From Thoreauomyces humboldtii (taxonomy: Eukaryota; Chytridiomycota; Chytridiomycetes; Spizellomycetales; Powellomycetaceae), in contig JADGJA010000269.1 in assembly GCA_027596035.1 (NCBI GenBank), positions 1-26,746 on the forward strand: a DNA stretch of 26,746 nucleotides, given 5' to 3'. The position numbers and the translations under genes are program-made. Below, piece by piece: positions 18,905 to 26,746 of this stretch; position 1 is the first letter of the stretch, and the number at the start of each line of letters is the position of its first letter. The notes under the pieces were generated by a model. That model had not been told where the DNA came from and searched no databases. It saw nothing but the letters and a program-made list of their open reading frames with translations.

Positions 18905-20124
18905 TGTTGTCGGAAAACTACGTGGAAGGAGGAGCGCAGGTGCGTGCCGGTAAGTACGGGGCGTTGGAAGGCAGTCGATGCGCAAAGCCGAAATGTCCCC
19001 CGACGTGGCAAGTTTGTAGAGTCCGTGGATCTGTTCCGGATCTAAAATGCGCTGCAGATGGCCTCATCTGACACGACGGCTAGCAAACTACTTGGGAGGG
19101 CAAGCCTCGCTGCGGCTGGAGGACGAACAGATGCTGATCTGGGTACAAGCATGCCGTCTTGCTTTAACATCTCCCTGCCGGATGGTGGCGATCCGCATTC
19201 GCACATGATGGCTCCGAGAAGATGGGATCGTGTGTCGAGATGGACCCTGCGCATGTCGGCCGTCGGGGGAAGATTCGGCATTTTTGCGCAGAATAATTAC
19301 CCACCTAGTGTTGAGTTGCGGGCGGCGATGGGAGGGTAGTCAAGCTGCGGATGGATGCTTCAAAGGGTAGATGGATGGATGGATGGATGGGAACGTCGAT
19401 ATGGCAGAGACGGATGGATGGGATGGATGCTTGGACGGACGAGGATGGACAGCGAGCACAACCAGACAACCAGCGGCAGCGCCAAACTCCCCCACACCAC
19501 ACACACACACACATAAAGTACACACGCTTTGATCACATATGGACGTCTTTAGGTTCGGTGCAAATTGCGGGGACGATCGTTTAGTATACTGAACATCAGC
19601 ATTTTGACCTCGGAACTCCCCGACTGATGTCGAAGTTATAGGTTGAGGCTTCATTCCCTGGTTTGAAGAGATAAATCGGAAAGCGTAGAGACTAGGTAGG
19701 CTTATCTCGAAGCTCGAGCTACAGGTTCCTAGTTTCCAGTGCTACAAAAACCGCTGCGCAGAGTACAGTACTACCACTTGTTGGCTTGAAAAGCGAAGAA
19801 CGGGTCCGCATCGAGTGATGTGTCAGCAAGCTCCGACCGTCATCTCCGCAACCCTTTTGCGCCTCGCCGTGCGCGTGCACCAGTGATCAACAATCAAACT
19901 TCGAGTCAGTCTCAGCGCATTTCCCGGTCAAGCTTGAACATCACTTCATACCCCATCTTCCGCTGGTTTCCTTACTTGTGCAGCCGTGCTACGTTGAGCT
20001 GTCACTCATCGTTCCCGATAGGTACTCAACCAACACGAAGGTGAAGGCAGAGCCGTCTACTAACCCCAACCATGTAACGCAGATAAGCGAATCTTCAAAC
20101 CCTTATTTTCCCTTCTTGCATACA
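18905..20124. other. Divergent intergenic region between SUB2 and the G-alpha gene
   Basis: This 1.2-kb stretch should contain both promoters. It includes two GATG tetranucleotide arrays (about 19368-19390 and 19411-19434) and an AC tract (about 19493-19513). A plus-strand frame 19058-19339 (93 codons, ATG start) overlaps a minus frame 19042-19281. Neither has recognisable content or splice support. The part from about 19800 to 20124 is probably the 5' leader of the G-alpha gene. Confidence 0.5.
19368..19434. repeat. GATG tetranucleotide microsatellite (two arrays)
   Basis: GATG/ATGG repeats run at about 19368-19390 and again, interrupted, at about 19411-19434. An AC dinucleotide tract follows near 19493-19513. 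These lie in non-coding DNA between divergent genes. Confidence 0.85.
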
Positions 20125-21251
20125 ATGGGTTGCGCACAGTCCGCCGAGGATAAGGAACTCAAGCGCAAGAACGATGAGATTGATAACGCGCTCAAGAAGG
20201 AAAAGATCAGTCTTCGCAATGAAGTGAAGATGCTTCTGCTTGGTAAGTGCACGGAGAATCACAAAGAGAAACTTCTTCGCAACTTATCAATTCTGTCCAT
20301 TGTTCAGGCGCGGGAGAATCCGGCAAGAGTACAATTCTCAAGCAGATGAAACTGATTCATGACAATGGATACAGCAACGAGGAGCGTGAGACGTTCCGTG
20401 AGATCGTATTCAGCAACACGGTCCAGTCGATGCGGACCATTCTCGAAGCGATGACGGTCATGAACGTCCCTCTCGGAAACCCAGCGAACGAAACCCACCG
20501 CGGGGTCATCATGGAGCTGCCGCATCAGATCGAGGCCGAGGCTTTCCCCGCGGAGGTCACGGCTGCCGTCAAGACTCTCTGGGTTGATGAGGGTGTCCAG
20601 GCGTGCTTCGCGCGCAGTCGGGAGTACCAGCTCAACGATTCGGCAAAGTACTACTTCGACGAGATTGACCGTATCGGAACCTCCGACTACGTTCCGACCG
20701 ATCAAGACGTCCTCCGGTCCCGAGTCAAGACCACGGGCATCACCGAGAACACCTTCCACATCGGTGACCTGACCTACCGCATGTTCGATGTTGGAGGGCA
20801 GAGGTCAGAGCGTAAGAAGTGGATCCACTGCTTCGAAGAAGTGACGGCCATCGTCTTCCTCGTCGCCATCTCCGAGTACGATCAGGTCCTTGTCGAGGAC
20901 GACACGGTCAACCGAATGCAGGAGGCTCTCACCCTCTTCGACTCCATCTGCAACAGTCGGTGGTTCGTCAAGACATCCATCATTCTCTTCCTCAACAAGA
21001 TTGATTTGTTCCAGACCAAGCTACCAAAATCACCTATGGGACAGTACTTCCCTGACTTCACCGGCGGAGACGACTATGACCAGGCGTGCGATTACATGCT
21101 CAACCGGTTCGTGTCGCTCAATCAAAGCGACCAGAAGCAGATTTACACCCACTTCACCTGCGCCACCGACACAAGCCAGATCAAATTCGTCATGGCGGCG
21201 GTGAACGACATCATCATCCAGACCAACCTGAGGGACTGTGGCTTGATGTAG
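20125..21251 (+). CDS. GPA1: Heterotrimeric G-protein alpha subunit, fungal group I (Gi-like)
   Basis: Two exons (20125-20242, 20308-21251) give 353 residues, the standard length. The N-terminus MGCAQS has Gly2 for myristoylation and Cys3 for palmitoylation. P-loop GAGESGKS is at 40-47, with the single intron cutting its first codon. Switch I RSRVKTTG contains Arg178. Switch II DVGGQRSE has catalytic Gln204. NKID is at 269-272 and TCATDT at 323-328. The C-terminus NLRDCGLM keeps Cys350 four residues from the end, the classic pertussis-toxin acceptor position and a mark of Gi-like fungal group I subunits. These proteins couple pheromone or nutrient receptors to cAMP or MAPK signalling at the plasma membrane. 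All GTPase residues look intact. The symbol assumes group I equals GPA1 naming; the paralogue number in this species is not decidable here. Confidence 0.97.
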
Positions 21252-21659
21252 GGAGGAGCTGGGAATGCAGAGCGAGAAAGATATCGGACAATTTTGGGAG
21301 GTGGTTTTGCTGGCCATAGCCTGCAATACATGCGCTTCTGTTCTATTGTTTGTTGGTTTAGTCCACGAAAAAATGTGGTTTCGTCGTTCCGTCGTTTGAC
21401 AGCTGACTTGAGGTCCGGTCAATTCGGACTGCTGGCGTGTGCTTCCGTCACGCCCCGCTTGTGCGTGCGGAAAGCCATCCGTACTGCGTAGTCCGCGATG
21501 GTGACGGTATTTGCTTCTTGGCTAGGTTGCATCTGCAGTTGAAAGTTTAGCATACTTCTGGGTTAGCACCTCGCACCCCGACGCTATTGTTTCAGCTTGC
21601 GAAGTCTTCGATTGACAACAGCTCCGAAGTCCATCGTCTGCACCTGTCTGTCCGCCAGC
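21252..21659. other. Intergenic region between the G-alpha gene and the 786-aa protein gene
   Basis: This is the 3' flank of the G-alpha gene and the upstream region of the next plus-strand gene. I see no gene, no repeat and no clear TATA box. The frame of the downstream protein continues upstream to 21597, but only from a TTG codon. Confidence 0.5.
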
Positions 21660-24020
21660 ATGCTTGGTGCAATTGACACATATCCGCGAGCTGCTCCATA
21701 TTATTCACACGTCACGGAGCCACCACCGATACAGCTTGCTATCCTGAGGTCTGGGATTCTTTCCGTTGTACGCAGGCGAACGTTTGGCAACGTTTCGACG
21801 CGAGCCCGTGTCGTTCTCTGTCGCCCGACGACCACCGAACATCTTTTTGATGTGCTGCAGGAAATTTACCCTCGGACTACGCCTGCCACGGCAGGGTCTC
21901 TCCGGCCATTTCCCCATGTAGCTGTCACTCTGGGGAGGCTAGTGGAAGCGGCAATGTGTCAGACTCCCTTGCTTATCGTCATCCCGGAGGGAGCAGAGGA
22001 AGAGCTAGAATCCAAACCGACGTATCTGGACCTCTCCACCGTGACCCGTCTGCGGGGCGAGCTCGAGCTCAAAGAAACCTGTACGTTCGGTTTCGATCTG
22101 GAGACTGACGGGTCCACGCCTACGATCAACCGGGATAACTGGGGAAAGGCGGTGCGATTCCGAGCAGACTTCAGCGTGGAATACCTTCTGTGGGAGAGTA
22201 CAGTGCGGCAGATCTTGGACAACACTCCGCGCAAGAAAGTCTCAGTGAAGGCTGCGGTTCCAGCGCCTAGCTACGGTGGTCGCTCGGTTGAGCATTCTGA
22301 GAGAAGAAGCCGTTCGCTTGTGCGGCATTCAGAGGGTGACATGCGATTGCTTGGTGGTCGGGATGTTGGGACCTCATGGGTGCAGCCAGAACGTGGGCGG
22401 CAGAAGTCGTCAGAAAGACCTCCGGGGGATGTTCTTGCACCCCCCAGCAATTCAAGCCGTCAAGCATCGGCAACTGCCTCCTCGCACCTGGCCACACGAC
22501 CTTTCCCACCCCGGAGCCTGTCTGTTGACTGTCTGCGTCGGACGGAGGGGCTAGAGCGCGAGTACTTCTTCACCAGGGAAGACGAGTCGGCCGCAGCTCT
22601 CCACCAGCTGTCAAATGCTCGCCAAATGCACTCCCCTGAACCACACGATCAAGCGAGGAACCTTACAGATGCACGAGGCGCATCACGAGGATCATCCCCT
22701 GGTCTTCCTCCTTCACTGAGACTCCCGTCGATACGACGAGTTTCATTGTGCAGCTCCCGCGATGACTTTGATGCAACAAGGTCTGAACTTTCGACTGACT
22801 GGGAAATGCCGCAACTCGTAGAAGGTCGATCCCCGAAGCGGAACTCGTCTCCACGACGCGCGACGGCACCTGTATTGGCGGCCTACGAACACAGACGGGG
22901 GAGGCTCAACAAGAGCGCAGGGCCTCCGCTTGCATACACACGCGGTCATAGCTCTTACATAGGAATTGCACCGGAGCCCGACCCCTCCCAGATCACGTCC
23001 GCTCCTTCAGATGACATCAGGCGGGACCTCACGCGGGATCTCTTTGCGTATCAAAGCACGCCGAATGTGTCGATCTCCCACTCACCGGAATCAATACCCA
23101 TCTCACTCTCACCCATACCACCAGAAGACCCTCGCAGGGATTCTGGGATCGGTTCCTCGCTTTCCATTACGAGTGAATCTCGCTTCTCCTTCATGTCAGC
23201 TGCTCCTAGCGATGTGCTCGTTCTTCATCCATCCGTTAGTGGAGGCGCCAATGAGAGCTCTTCCGTTTCAAGAAAGCAGATCCATACCAAACCTGCGTCG
23301 TCAAGAGAAAAACTTGCTGTCCCTGATACTTCTATCAATAGCCGACCCAAACCATCAAAACCGTCAACCTCTCAAACTCATTCCGGTGATTTATCGCGAC
23401 CCGTGCATCTTCACCCAAGCACCAACAACCCACCGCCGTCTACAAGAAAGGCGAAGGCTCGGGATGCCCAATTCTGGCAAGAGCAACCCCGTCCCGTCAG
23501 TGAGCGTATTACAGTCGTTCCACGAGCCACAGCTTCGTTTGACTCGAACTTGTCCCGACCTCTCCATCCCAGCGCCAGTACCAACGACCTTCCCTCATCC
23601 GGGGTCAGAACGTCTGCTCAGGACGCGCAGTTCTGGCAGCAGCAGCAGCAACCCCAGTCTCAGTCTCGCAACCGCGCACACGAGCGGGTCGTGATACCTC
23701 GCGGTACGGCCTCGTTCGACGCCAGCAGCCTCTCCCGTCCTTTGAACACGAGCGCCAGCAACCCGAGTTTTGGTAGACGCAGCTACTCTCCCGCCGTCCG
23801 TCCAATCGTTCCGAGAGTACCGGGAGGATTACCGACGGTACAGATGCCCGTGAGACTCGCGGGAAGCCCTTCCGGGGCCCCATCGGAGCTCCTCGGCAAC
23901 GTTCCCATCATCTCCCTCTCGGACGCGCGCGGGCCGCGAGTCTGGAGCGAGAGGAAGGGCAAGTGGGTTCGTCTCCATAAGAAGATCCCGGCATCCCGCT
24001 TGGATCAAGTTTTGAATTGA
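21660..24020 (+). CDS. Large Ser/Pro-rich protein with internal repeats, unknown function
   Basis: A single exon of 786 residues from the first ATG (MLGAIDTYPRAAPYY). The N-terminal part, to about residue 190, looks folded (ARVVLCRPTTTEHLFDVLQ, TPLLIVIPEGAEEEL, TCTFGFDLETDG), with alternating hydrophobic strands and a helix that loosely recall a PB1/ubiquitin-like arrangement. This is a guess. The middle (about 200-580) is Ser/Pro/Arg-rich and probably disordered, with many SP sites. Residues about 575-700 carry imperfect repeats of about 53 residues marked by LSRPLHPSAS, DAQFWQ and TASFD. The protein ends with a compact segment (PRVWSERKGKWVRLHKKIP) that may be a conserved C-terminal motif. 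No signal peptide or membrane segment. I do not recognise the family. A scaffold or signalling adaptor is plausible but not shown. Confidence 0.7.
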   Translation: MLGAIDTYPRAAPYYSHVTEPPPIQLAILRSGILSVVRRRTFGNVSTRARVVLCRPTTTEHLFDVLQEIYPRTTPATAGSLRPFPHVAVTLGRLVEAAMCQTPLLIVIPEGAEEELESKPTYLDLSTVTRLRGELELKETCTFGFDLETDGSTPTINRDNWGKAVRFRADFSVEYLLWESTVRQILDNTPRKKVSVKAAVPAPSYGGRSVEHSERRSRSLVRHSEGDMRLLGGRDVGTSWVQPERGRQKSSERPPGDVLAPPSNSSRQASATASSHLATRPFPPRSLSVDCLRRTEGLEREYFFTREDESAAALHQLSNARQMHSPEPHDQARNLTDARGASRGSSPGLPPSLRLPSIRRVSLCSSRDDFDATRSELSTDWEMPQLVEGRSPKRNSSPRRATAPVLAAYEHRRGRLNKSAGPPLAYTRGHSSYIGIAPEPDPSQITSAPSDDIRRDLTRDLFAYQSTPNVSISHSPESIPISLSPIPPEDPRRDSGIGSSLSITSESRFSFMSAAPSDVLVLHPSVSGGANESSSVSRKQIHTKPASSREKLAVPDTSINSRPKPSKPSTSQTHSGDLSRPVHLHPSTNNPPPSTRKAKARDAQFWQEQPRPVSERITVVPRATASFDSNLSRPLHPSASTNDLPSSGVRTSAQDAQFWQQQQQPQSQSRNRAHERVVIPRGTASFDASSLSRPLNTSASNPSFGRRSYSPAVRPIVPRVPGGLPTVQMPVRLAGSPSGAPSELLGNVPIISLSDARGPRVWSERKGKWVRLHKKIPASRLDQVLN

Positions 24021-24497
24021 AGAACATGGGCCGTACACCACTTCGTACTTCCTTCTCCCTCGCTGCTGCTTGGTAGTCCATTCTAGTCGTATAGTCGCAG
24101 TTAGAGCTGATCTACTTGCCCTTTGGGACCTGTTACAAAAATCCGTTTGTACCATAAGTTTCCTAAAGTCTGCTCGGCGACCACGAAAAGTTTCGAAAAT
24201 GTGGTGGGATGAACAAAGGATACTGAATCTTGTGTTGACTCGGTGTGTTGACAAGGAAACCCGTAAACGAAAGCGCACCGCAGAGGACACCAGTTGCTTC
24301 GTGATTTGTAAAGCTTAAACCAGTCGGATCATGGACATCGCCAACGGCCCGACGGCGGCGCCGTCTCATACAGGACGACAGCCCAGCGGGCCTAGGGGTC
24401 TCCGCCTTACTTTCAATTCGCAGACGGGCGATACGTGATTATGAAAGTCTAAGATGCAGATCTACATGCAAAAAAATGTTTCCGGAAACCACGACCG
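24021..24497. other. Convergent intergenic region
   Basis: This is the space between the stop of the 786-aa protein gene and the stop of the eIF2 gamma gene. It should hold both 3' UTRs. Short frames here are unconvincing and I see no RNA gene. Confidence 0.5.
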
Positions 24498-26340
24498 TTA
24501 TGACCGTGGCTCGGGTTCAATGGTCACGCCACGACGAATCGTTCCCCAACCGATCAATCTAAACGAAGCTTTGATGAGCAAAAAGTCAAAGAGGCACTAA
24601 ATCTACTGATACTAACCGCCAATGCTTTTCAATACGTCTCGACAAGGCAATCTTCTCGCCGATTTCAGTGCAAGCAGGCGTGTTGAGCAGGATCTTGGCC
24701 ATGTCGGCTTTCACGCTGACGACGCGTCCGCCGGTAGATGTGGAACCAATGTTAACCATGAGGACTTCGTGGCGAGAGAGCTTTTGCACCTTCGTGCGCT
24801 TTTTGTCCTCGGACTTGACGCCGAGAAGTTGGCGAAGCAGGAAGTAGTTGACCTCGAGCTCAGTGTAAATAGCAGAAAGCTTGCCGACCCCTCCCAAAAC
24901 TTGGCCAACCAGGCGATCTGCACGGCAGAGCGTTGGGTCGATCCGGGTTCCGACACCTGCAAAGAAAGATTCGAATGGTAAGCGGAAGCATGGCGCACTT
25001 ATAAGAGATACACGTGCGCACCGATAAGGCCTCCGGGTACAGCAAACTTGAGGTTGTTGGTCTCGGCGAGCAAGGTCACAATGCGCGAGTAGATCGGTTG
25101 GCAAGACACCTTTCCTTCGCTGTCCTTGCTAACGATTCCCGGTCGGACCTCGATCTCATCTCCCAGCTTGAGCACACCGCAAAGAATACTTCCACCGGCC
25201 ACACCTCCCTTCAGCTCCGACACCTCGGCTCCAGGTTTGTTCACGTCAAATGATCGGATGACGATTAAACGGGGATCGGCGGAGAAGTCGCGGATAGGGA
25301 TGGGAATCTTCTTCACAATGTATTCATTGATGGCGTCGATGTTGTACTTGTGTTGTGCGCTGATGGGGATGATGGGGGCACTGTCGGCAACAGTACCTTT
25401 GACAAATTTGAGAATGCTTTCGTGGTGCTCTTCGGCTGCCGACTCCTTGATCAGGTCGACCTTGTTTTGCAAAATGAGGATATGTTCCAGCTTCATAATC
25501 TCAATGGCGGCAAGATGCTCCGAGGTTTGCGGTTGGGGGCAGGATTCATTTCCGGCGATAAGTAGCAGAGCCGCGTCCATGACAGCGGCGCCGTTCAACA
25601 TGGTAGCCATGAGAATATCGTGACCGGGGCAATCCACGAATGATACATGTCTAGAATCTGGAGTGTGAGTGTCTGCGCACGGGCTCGGAGCCGAAATGAT
25701 TCGTATCTACCGGACCAGCTGCATGAGACCCTTGCAGCCAAAGCGTTCACAGGGAAAATTGTTCTCCTTATCGCTACGGTAAGAGCGGTAGCAGCCAGGT
25801 CGTGGACAAGCTTCGTTATTGCACTTGAAGATCTGCGCCAGGAAGAACCGTCAGACACCATAAAACAAACATCAGAGAGCTTCCCGTCCATCAGGATTAC
25901 CTTTGCGTTTGCATAACCAAGTTTGATGGTGATGTTGCGCTCCAACTCGTTCTTAAAGCGAACAGTCTGCACACCCGAGATGGCTTTGACGACGGTTGAT
26001 TTACCGTGCGCTACATGTCCGATGGTACCTGAAAAGGGCAGTTGCAGTTAGTACCGATGCTGGCATGTTCCGTGCTGAGGAGGGGTTCCCGAACTCTTCC
26101 TGCGGAGATCCACCCAGAAAAAAATCCAAATCTCTCTCCATGAATACGACAGTCCTTAATATGTAGGTGACCAGCATGTCCTAGCTTTCCAGGTAGCGTG
26201 GAATGCCCACGGAATCTCTGATCTCCCGCCAGACCGGACGGAACGGTGAGCTACGTACCGATGTTGATGGTGGCCTGGTGAGCAATGACCTCCGGAGAGA
26301 GCGGATTTAGGGAAGCGTGATCGATCTGAATGGCCGCCAT
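24498..26340 (-). CDS. GCD11: Translation initiation factor eIF2 subunit gamma
   Basis: Six exons (26340-26259, 26028-25901, 25832-25711, 25650-25022, 24956-24617, 24558-24498) give 453 residues. The GTP-binding motifs are intact: GHVAHGKST (31-39), DCPGHD (117-122) and NKVD (173-176). The eIF2-gamma-specific zinc-knuckle insert has Cys74, Cys79, Cys84, Cys98 and Cys103. [31 protein letters not shown] and [19 protein letters not shown] are hallmark blocks of domains II and III. eIF2 gamma binds GTP and initiator Met-tRNA in the ternary complex delivered to the 40S subunit. The chain starts just before the G domain ([17 protein letters not shown]) and lacks the acidic N-terminal extension of the yeast protein, as in animals. 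Intron 1 is the longest in this gene (230 nt). Upstream lie three TGACTCA repeats. Confidence 0.99.
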
Positions 26341-26447
26341 GATTGCAAGCTTTCAATGAGTTGGTCCTGCTGTGTTGAAGGATTGAAAACGAGGAATGGC
26401 GGGTGAGACGAAAACGGAAAGCCAGAGGCCGTGCTGAGAGGAAAATC

Positions 26448-26524
26448 CATGTGACTCATCCCATCGACCTTTCGTCATGTGACTCATCCCATCGACCTTT
26501 CGTCATGTGACTCATCCCATCGAC
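26448..26524. promoter_or_regulatory. Three tandem 28-bp repeats carrying TGACTCA (GCN4/AP-1-type) sites
   Basis: A 28-nt unit is repeated at 26448-26475 and 26476-26503, with a third, shortened copy at 26504-26524. Each copy contains CATGTGACTCATCCC, so the bZIP core TGACTCA occurs at 26452-26458, 26480-26486 and 26508-26514. The sites lie about 110-175 nt upstream of the eIF2 gamma start codon (26340) and about 100-170 nt beyond the stop of the next minus-strand gene. TGACTCA is the binding core of fungal Gcn4/CpcA-type and AP-1-type bZIP factors. Confidence 0.75.
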
Positions 26525-26623
26525 ACCGCGAAGGACGATTAGAGTGCGCGAACTAGAATGTACGCTGTTCTGATGTTATGCGCAACATATTATCCAGCCT
26601 CATAATGCTATAGCGGAAAAAGC

Positions 26624-26746
26624 CTATTTCTTCTTGACAACCTGGGGGAATGCAAGGGGGGAGGGGGTGAGGGGTTTTGAGAGAGTCGCAACTACAAGGA
26701 TATCGAGAAGCTTGTTCAAAGCCTGTTACCTGCACCCCGTACTCAT
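26624..26746 (-). CDS. 3' end of a minus-strand gene cut by the right edge
   Basis: Two exon pieces (26746-26730 and 26641-26624), joined through an 88-nt intron (GTAACA ... CCCCCAG), read EYGVQVVKKK followed by TAG. The last coding exon is only 18 nt. A short basic Lys-Lys-Lys end is common in ribosomal and other RNA-binding proteins, but ten residues do not identify the family. The model is supported by good splice ends and an immediate in-frame stop. It remains tentative because the body of the gene lies outside the window. Confidence 0.45.

Noticed and set aside
17873..19045. Long plus-strand open frame of 390 codons
   Set aside because: It lies antisense to SUB2 exons and introns; the minus-strand product is a clear, complete DEAD-box helicase, so this is a shadow frame.
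20304..20759. Minus-strand frame of 151 codons
   Set aside because: It is antisense to the highly conserved G-alpha exon 2.

Overview
The window looks like nuclear DNA of a fungus, most probably a basidiomycete. The genes sit on both strands with short gaps. Most carry several introns of about 58-100 nt with GT..AG ends, and the conserved proteins (MAK16, prefoldin 5, SUB2/UAP56, a G-protein alpha subunit, eIF2 gamma) are eukaryotic housekeeping proteins with fungal features. I built gene models by joining reading frames at splice sites by eye. For every multi-exon model given as complete, the exon lengths add up to a whole number of codons. Species-level identification is not possible from the sequence alone.

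Layout, left to right. 1-1192 is low-complexity, repeat-bearing DNA with no gene I can support. 1193-1727 (-) encodes a small single-C2-domain protein. 3197-4074 (+) encodes a Ser/Pro-rich protein of unknown function. 5386-5650 is a long imperfect inverted repeat that duplicates the 3' end of a frameshifted gene at 5539-6642 (-), which carries a PD-(D/E)XK-like motif. 6993-8175 (+) is MAK16, a 60S ribosome biogenesis factor, convergent with 8463-9300 (-), prefoldin subunit 5. 9941-10939 (+) is a single-pass membrane protein with a WSC-like Cys-rich ectodomain and a cytoplasmic SH3 domain (Fus1-like layout), convergent with a short-chain dehydrogenase-like gene at 11035-12126 (-).

The most unusual locus is 12915-15611 (+). 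It is an 11-exon gene whose first exon encodes an R-S-E type ADP-ribosyltransferase-like domain. The rest encodes a long Gln-rich region, then a coiled-coil and basic tail assembled from very small exons, almost all bounded by phase-1 introns. Just upstream, on the other strand (12596-12825), is a short exon-like frame that by eye resembles pieces of a PARP catalytic domain. A small coiled-coil protein gene follows at 15859-16536 (-).

The right part holds SUB2 (17110-18904, -) divergent from a group-I G-protein alpha gene (20125-21251, +). A Ser/Pro-rich 786-aa protein with internal repeats follows (21660-24020, +), convergent with eIF2 gamma (24498-26340, -). Upstream of the eIF2 gamma start are three 28-bp tandem repeats, each carrying the GCN4/AP-1 core TGACTCA. 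The 3' end of another minus-strand gene, ending in three lysines, enters at the right edge.

The conserved genes are unrelated housekeeping functions (ribosome assembly, tubulin/actin chaperoning, mRNA export, signalling, translation initiation) and do not form one pathway. The lineage-specific genes between them (ADP-ribosyltransferase with Q-rich tail, PD-(D/E)XK-like pseudogene, WSC-SH3 sensor, low-complexity proteins) are the parts worth following up.
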